Shown here: positions 59,377-64,000 of the stretch, in pieces
Layout: every line of letters begins with the position of its first letter
How positions within the stretch are numbered: the stretch's first letter is position 1
Origin: an uncultured Candidatus Saccharibacteria bacterium
GTDB lineage: Bacteria; Patescibacteriota; Saccharimonadia; Saccharimonadales; Saccharimonadaceae
Reading direction: 5' to 3'
Assembly: GCA_947307225.1 (NCBI GenBank)
Contig: CAMZIL010000005.1
Span: 1-64,000 of the forward strand
DNA: 64,000 bases
The notes under the pieces: model-generated
The model's input: only the letters and a program-made list of their open reading frames with translations
Told to the model about the DNA's origin: nothing
Database searches by the model: none
Program-made: the position numbers and the translations under genes

Positions 59377-62121
59377 CTATTGTTTTTTCCAGCTAGAGCT
59401 TGCCGCGTAGCCGCCGGAGTCTGTGATGCGGACGGTCACGTCGGTTGGTTCTTCGTCGGAATCGTAGCGGATTTCGCCACCGCTGGCGCCGAGCTCGCCG
59501 CTCTTTACGGCTTTACCGTTCACGGAAATCGTATAGTTGCGGAGCGAGAAGCGACCGTTCTGTGCCTGCGCGATAATCGTCCATGGGCCACTGCCGGTGA
59601 CGTTTAGGCTCGAGACGTTTGGTCTTGCGTCGTTGCAGGTATGAACATCATCTTCGTTCTCGGTGTCATAGCCGCTTGCGTAGTAAATCGTCTTCTTCGT
59701 CATTGGATCGATAATCTTCGAGACGGTGACGTCGATACGAGTTTCGGCAGGAGTACAATCCGTTGCTTTCTTCTTGGAGACGGAGTCGAAGGTCATAGTC
59801 TCATTGGAAATACCGGAAGACTTAGTCTTGTTGTACCAGCTTGGCCAAATATCGCTGTGGCCGTTAACGCTCATGTGCTGGAAGCCAGCTGGCTCTTTGA
59901 TTTTATCGCCAGACTTCCACTTGCCATCGGCACCATAAACTTCGGAGTGAATGCGATCGATGTAGTTTGCGCTGATGCGGAAAGCGACATCGTGTCCACC
60001 ATTCGAAACTGCGCGACCATCATGGTTACCGTTCCAAATTGCGGTTGCGACTACTGGAGAGTATGAAAGCAACCAGGAGTCCTTTGCCTTACCGCCACCG
60101 TTATCGGTAGTACCGGTCTTTGCAGCAAACCAAGTCCTTGAGCTATAGAAACCAGCGCGATTATAGAGACCGCCGAAGGTGAAGCGACGGGAGTTGATAT
60201 CGGAAAGAATGCTTGTAACCATGTAGGCGACCTGAGGATCGACGACGCGAGTGCCGGCCGTATCGGTCCAGGATTCGATGACGTCGCCTGTTGCGTTCTT
60301 GACTTCGAGAATGTATGCGAGCTCCTTGTAGACGCCGCCACGTGCGAGCGAAGCGTACGCGTTTGCGTGTTCGACTGGGCGGACGCCGCAACCACCACCG
60401 ATTGCCATAGAGAGGCCGGCGGTTTCGCCGTTGGCGCAGTAAGAAATATCACCGAGCTTGTGTGCGATGTCAAGGCTGTTATCGATGCCGTTAATATATA
60501 GGGCTTTGACGGCAGGAATGTTTAGGGAACCAGCAAGTGCCTGACGAATCGTAGTATTGCCATAGAACTTACCAGAAGCGTTGCGAAGCTTACAGCGACC
60601 AACGTTACCGGAACAATAAAGCTTATCGATGTTCTCATCGCGGAGAACGGTGCCAGGTGCATAGTTAATGCCGCTGCGCTGGACGAATAGCGGGGCATAG
60701 TCGAGGATCGGCTTGATGGACGAAGCAGGCTCGAGCAAAGAAGTTGCTGCGTTAACCTGACCGTAGCCAGCCTTATTCCAATCGTAGCTACCGACCATTG
60801 CGATGACCTGAGCGGTCTCGACGTCGACGGAAACAAGCGTTGCGTTATCGGACCTGTTCATGTAGAAAATCTTCGAACCTTCTTTGACGGCATTTTCACC
60901 AATCTTCTGTGCGCGATAATCGAGCGTAGTCTTGATCGTGAAACCACCTTCGCGCATGGTCTTAATGCCATACTTAGCTTCAAGCTGAGATTTAACTTCG
61001 AGGACGAACCAAGGCGCCTTCATGCCGGCATACTGGTCAGCCTCAGGCTTGATACGGGCAATAATATCGATGCCTTTCGCCTCTTCGGCTTGTTCTTTCG
61101 TAATGTAGCCCATGTCGACCATGGAGTTGAGGACCTTGTGCTGGCGCTTGATGAGCGCTTCGTGACCTGCGGCATAGTATGGATTAAAGCGAGCAGGGTT
61201 GTTTGGAATGGCTGCGAGAAGGGCGGATTCTGCGAGATCGAGATCCTTTGCGCTCTTGCCGAAGTATGTCTGGGCGGCTGATTCGACACCGTTACGGCGA
61301 CCGCCATATGGGGACTCGTTCAAGTAGAGCGTGATAATCTGCTCCTTGTCGTACATTTTTTCGACCTCGATTGCGAGGATAGCTTCCTTGATCTTGCGTG
61401 GAATACCACCAAGACCACGGTCTTTTGCCTCATCGGAGAAGTAAACCTGCTTGATCAGCTGCTGCGTCAAAGTCGAACCACCCTGAACCTGTTTGCCAGT
61501 AAGTGTCATATATGCAGCACGGATCAAAGCGCCAAAGTCGACGCCCATGTGGTTATAGAAGTTCTTGTCCTCAATAGCAACAGTAGCTTGGCGCATATAG
61601 GTTGAAATATCGCCACCATCAACGACTAGACGATAATCGCCACTACCTTTATCTTCCCAAAGGACTTCGCCGTTGCGGTCGAGGTAGGTGTTAACGGTAT
61701 CCTGGACGCGGCTAGCGAGCTCTTCTGGGTCAATTTCAGCCAAATCTTTCTTGAAGTATAGGAATAGGCCGCCAATCGCGATAATAACGAGTAATACAAA
61801 AGCAATAAAAATCTTTAGTAGACGAATCTGGTTGTCTTTGGAGAACCACCACTTAAAGAAGCGGTCCGGTCTGAGGCGCGCCAAAAAGCGCAAAAATGGA
61901 TTTTTTGGTAGTTTTGCTAATTCTTCTGCCTTTTTGCGCGAGCGCTGATCTTTTTTGACGCGGCGCTTGTAGGCGAGATTAGAATATAGCTTCATGCCAT
62001 TTTTCGAAGAAGAGGACGACTCGGTGCTCTTTGGTTTTTGAGCTGCCTTGTCTGCTGCTTTCGCAGTCTTTTTCTTCGTTATGGCCTTTTTGATATTACT
62101 CGCAGTTTTCTTTATTGCCAT
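59377..62121 (-). CDS. Penicillin-binding protein 1A (transglycosylase/transpeptidase)
   Basis: AIEDKNFYNHMGVDFGALIRA, GGSTLTQQLIKQVYF, LEPASSIKPILDYAP, AAKTGTTDNGGGKAKDSWL. Confidence 0.95.
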   Translation of the reverse strand: MAIKKTASNIKKAITKKKTAKAADKAAQKPKSTESSSSSKNGMKLYSNLAYKRRVKKDQRSRKKAEELAKLPKNPFLRFLARLRPDRFFKWWFSKDNQIRLLKIFIAFVLLVIIAIGGLFLYFKKDLAEIDPEELASRVQDTVNTYLDRNGEVLWEDKGSGDYRLVVDGGDISTYMRQATVAIEDKNFYNHMGVDFGALIRAAYMTLTGKQVQGGSTLTQQLIKQVYFSDEAKDRGLGGIPRKIKEAILAIEVEKMYDKEQIITLYLNESPYGGRRNGVESAAQTYFGKSAKDLDLAESALLAAIPNNPARFNPYYAAGHEALIKRQHKVLNSMVDMGYITKEQAEEAKGIDIIARIKPEADQYAGMKAPWFVLEVKSQLEAKYGIKTMREGGFTIKTTLDYRAQKIGENAVKEGSKIFYMNRSDNATLVSVDVETAQVIAMVGSYDWNKAGYGQVNAATSLLEPASSIKPILDYAPLFVQRSGINYAPGTVLRDENIDKLYCSGNVGRCKLRNASGKFYGNTTIRQALAGSLNIPAVKALYINGIDNSLDIAHKLGDISYCANGETAGLSMAIGGGCGVRPVEHANAYASLARGGVYKELAYILEVKNATGDVIESWTDTAGTRVVDPQVAYMVTSILSDINSRRFTFGGLYNRAGFYSSRTWFAAKTGTTDNGGGKAKDSWLLSYSPVVATAIWNGNHDGRAVSNGGHDVAFRISANYIDRIHSEVYGADGKWKSGDKIKEPAGFQHMSVNGHSDIWPSWYNKTKSSGISNETMTFDSVSKKKATDCTPAETRIDVTVSKIIDPMTKKTIYYASGYDTENEDDVHTCNDARPNVSSLNVTGSGPWTIIAQAQNGRFSLRNYTISVNGKAVKSGELGASGGEIRYDSDEEPTDVTVRITDSGGYAASSSWKKQ

Positions 62122-62172
62122 TACCTAATTATACAACATTAACCTTAAATGCCCACAACAAAATGCTCATCG

Positions 62173-62670
62173 TTATACGATAATTTGTTGAAAAATGCCT
62201 GTTTCGCGATACTTTTTGTAGGCTTCTATAATCCGCGCGGCGTTTTCGCCAAGCGGGGCTCTGTCGATGTCTTTTAGCTTCACCCAACGCTTTTCGCTGA
62301 TTTCTTCAGTATCAGTCAATTCGGTCTCGTCGAAATGTTCGCAAACAAATACGAGCGTAAAAGGCCTAGTATTGTCGCCGTTCGGGTAGTGAAGTTTATT
62401 ATTTGGTCCGGAGACAGAAGCGAACGGGATCAAATCTTTTTCTTGCGCAACAATTCCGGCCTCCTCCAGAAGCTCGGTCTTTATGGCGCTTTGCCAGCTA
62501 TCGTTGATTTCGACGTGGCCAGACGGCAAGGTCCAGCAGCTGAAGTTGTTGTTATATACAAGGCAAACCTTATCATCACGAACTGCAACGGCGTCAACAG
62601 TCGCCACAATCAATTCGTCGTGACCAATTTTCTGGCGAATTGTCCAGACATGACTTCCAACATAGCCCAT
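62173..62670 (-). CDS. Nudix hydrolase
   Basis: LPSGHVEINDSWQSAIKTELLEEAGI (degenerate Nudix box). Start at MGYVGSHV, because the longer ORF runs into the intergenic hairpin. Confidence 0.75.
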   Translation of the reverse strand: MGYVGSHVWTIRQKIGHDELIVATVDAVAVRDDKVCLVYNNNFSCWTLPSGHVEINDSWQSAIKTELLEEAGIVAQEKDLIPFASVSGPNNKLHYPNGDNTRPFTLVFVCEHFDETELTDTEEISEKRWVKLKDIDRAPLGENAARIIEAYKKYRETGIFQQIIV

Positions 62671-62691
62671 ATATAAATAATATAGCATTTT

Positions 62692-62812
62692 AGAGTTGCG
62701 CCGTATGCCTACAAGGAGCTCGCGCAGGCCACGGCCGAGCGTGAGGAGCAAGCTACCCGCGATGGTGGGCTAGCTCGACGACGTTCTCCTTGCGGGTATA
62801 TGGCACAACTCT
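62692..62812 (+). ncRNA. Candidate structured element, copy 2
   Basis: About 27-bp outer stem with 2 mismatches (62692-62718 / 62786-62812); inner GGC-CACG-GCC-GA and CCCGC-GAUG-GUGGGC motifs matching the core of 8-104. Confidence 0.5.
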
Positions 62813-62837
62813 GTATCTGATGGTATAATAATTAATT

Positions 62838-64000
62838 ATGAGCCATTATGATCCACTAAAAATCGAAGAAAAATGGCAAAAACGCTGGGAAGAAGAGCAG
62901 CCTTTTGCCGCCAAAGACAACGATAATCGGCCAAAGATGTTCCTCGCCGAGATGTTCCCATATCCATCTGGCGCAGGTCTCCATGTTGGTCACGTCCGCA
63001 ACTTCAGTATCGTTGACTGTCTCGCGCGTTTTTATACGCAGCAAGAGATGAACGTTCTTCGCCCATTTGGCTATGATACTTTTGGTCTTCCAGCAGAGAA
63101 CTATGCAATTAAAACTGGCATTTCTCCGCAAGAAGTGACGAAGACGAATATTGATAACTTCCGCAAGCAGGCGAAACGCCTCGGCTATGCAATCGACTGG
63201 TCTCGCGAAATCAATACCTCCGACCCGGCATACTACAAATGGACTCAATGGTGCTTCCTTCAGCTCTTCAAGAAGGGGCTAGCTTATCAGGCAGAAAACT
63301 ATCAGTGGTGGTGCCCGGTAGATCAGACCGTGCTTGCAAACGAGCAGGTCGAAAATGGCTGCTGCTGGCGCTGTGGTCACGAAGTCGAAAAGAAAAAGAT
63401 GAAGCAGTGGTTCTTCAAAATTACTGCCTATGCCGATGAATTGCTTGACGAAATTGATTCGCTTGATTGGCCAGAAAAAATCAAGACCATGCAGAAAAAC
63501 TGGATCGGCCGCAGTGAAGGTGCTGAAGTTGATTTCTTGATCAAAGATCATAAAGAAACCGTTCGCGTCTTTACGACTCGTCCGGATACGCTATTTGGCG
63601 CAACCTTCCTCGTCCTCGCTCCAGAGCATCCGCTCATTACGAAGATAACTTCTGAAGATGCACGCAAAAAGATGACTCAGTATTGCAAGGATGCAATCAA
63701 GAAATCTGAAATTGAGCGTCAGGAAAACAAAGAAAAGACAGGCGTCTTTACGGGCGCATACGCAATTAACCCAGTCAACGGCAAGGAAATTCCAATTTGG
63801 GTCGCCGACTATGTTCTCAGCGGCTACGGCACTGGTGCGATTATGGCCGTTCCTGCTCATGATGAGCGCGACTATGAATTTGCAGAAAAGTTTGATCTTC
63901 CAATCGTGAAAGTTATTGAAAAACCAGAAGACGTCGACGACGATTCGAAGTGCTATCACGGCGAAGGCAAGATGGTGAACTCCGAGCAGTTTAATGGTAT
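62838..64000 (+). CDS. leuS: Leucyl-tRNA synthetase, 5' part (runs off the window)
   Basis: MSHYDPLKIEEKWQKRWEE, FPYPSGAGLHVGHVRNFSIVD, YQWWCPVDQTVLANEQV. Confidence 0.96.
   Translation, partial: MSHYDPLKIEEKWQKRWEEEQPFAAKDNDNRPKMFLAEMFPYPSGAGLHVGHVRNFSIVDCLARFYTQQEMNVLRPFGYDTFGLPAENYAIKTGISPQEVTKTNIDNFRKQAKRLGYAIDWSREINTSDPAYYKWTQWCFLQLFKKGLAYQAENYQWWCPVDQTVLANEQVENGCCWRCGHEVEKKKMKQWFFKITAYADELLDEIDSLDWPEKIKTMQKNWIGRSEGAEVDFLIKDHKETVRVFTTRPDTLFGATFLVLAPEHPLITKITSEDARKKMTQYCKDAIKKSEIERQENKEKTGVFTGAYAINPVNGKEIPIWVADYVLSGYGTGAIMAVPAHDERDYEFAEKFDLPIVKVIEKPEDVDDDSKCYHGEGKMVNSEQFNG

Noticed and set aside
62671-62751. N-terminal extension of the Nudix ORF (MLLTLGRGLRELLVGIRRNSK...)
   Set aside because: It overlaps the intergenic hairpin; a -10 box 6 nt upstream of 62670 supports the shorter start.

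Overview
The window is a contiguous, gene-dense bacterial chromosome segment. It looks like a reduced CPR/Patescibacteria genome, probably Saccharibacteria (TM7); that lineage is inferred from gene content and was not searched. I recognise about 50 protein genes: cysteine desulfurase, a MoxR/DUF58/VWA (Bat-like) operon, mnmA, obg, sua5-type, a serpin, gpmI, galU, rarA, Nudix enzymes, a superoxide reductase/Dsb-like cluster, fur-znuABC, htpX, ligA, clpC/clpP with CIRCE operators, radA, rpsO, pnp, ftsK, proS, greA, lysS, dprA, ldh, a PIN/TRAM protein, PBP1A and the 5' part of leuS. There are three tRNAs (Cys, Leu, Gly). I saw no CRISPR array, IS element or prophage. The signals that ordinary annotation would miss are: (1) two long intergenic hairpins with different outer stems but a shared, apparently covarying core (1-105 and 62692-62812); (2) two independent promoter-structure-terminator units that look like unassigned small RNAs (10672-10823 and 26069-26152), plus a short promoter-terminator unit at 58443-58525; (3) widespread predicted leaderless transcription, with a -10 box 6-9 nt before ATG in more than 20 genes; (4) overlapping divergent promoters with a nearly fixed geometry; (5) an in-frame UGA in dprA; (6) a cysteine-free NAD-dependent DNA ligase; (7) tRNA-Gly and tRNA-Cys with altered D/T-loop elbow nucleotides beside a canonical tRNA-Leu; (8) two paralogous surface proteins with an internal second signal-peptide-like segment and different C-termini. 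All structures and promoters were read by eye. No folding or database search was run.
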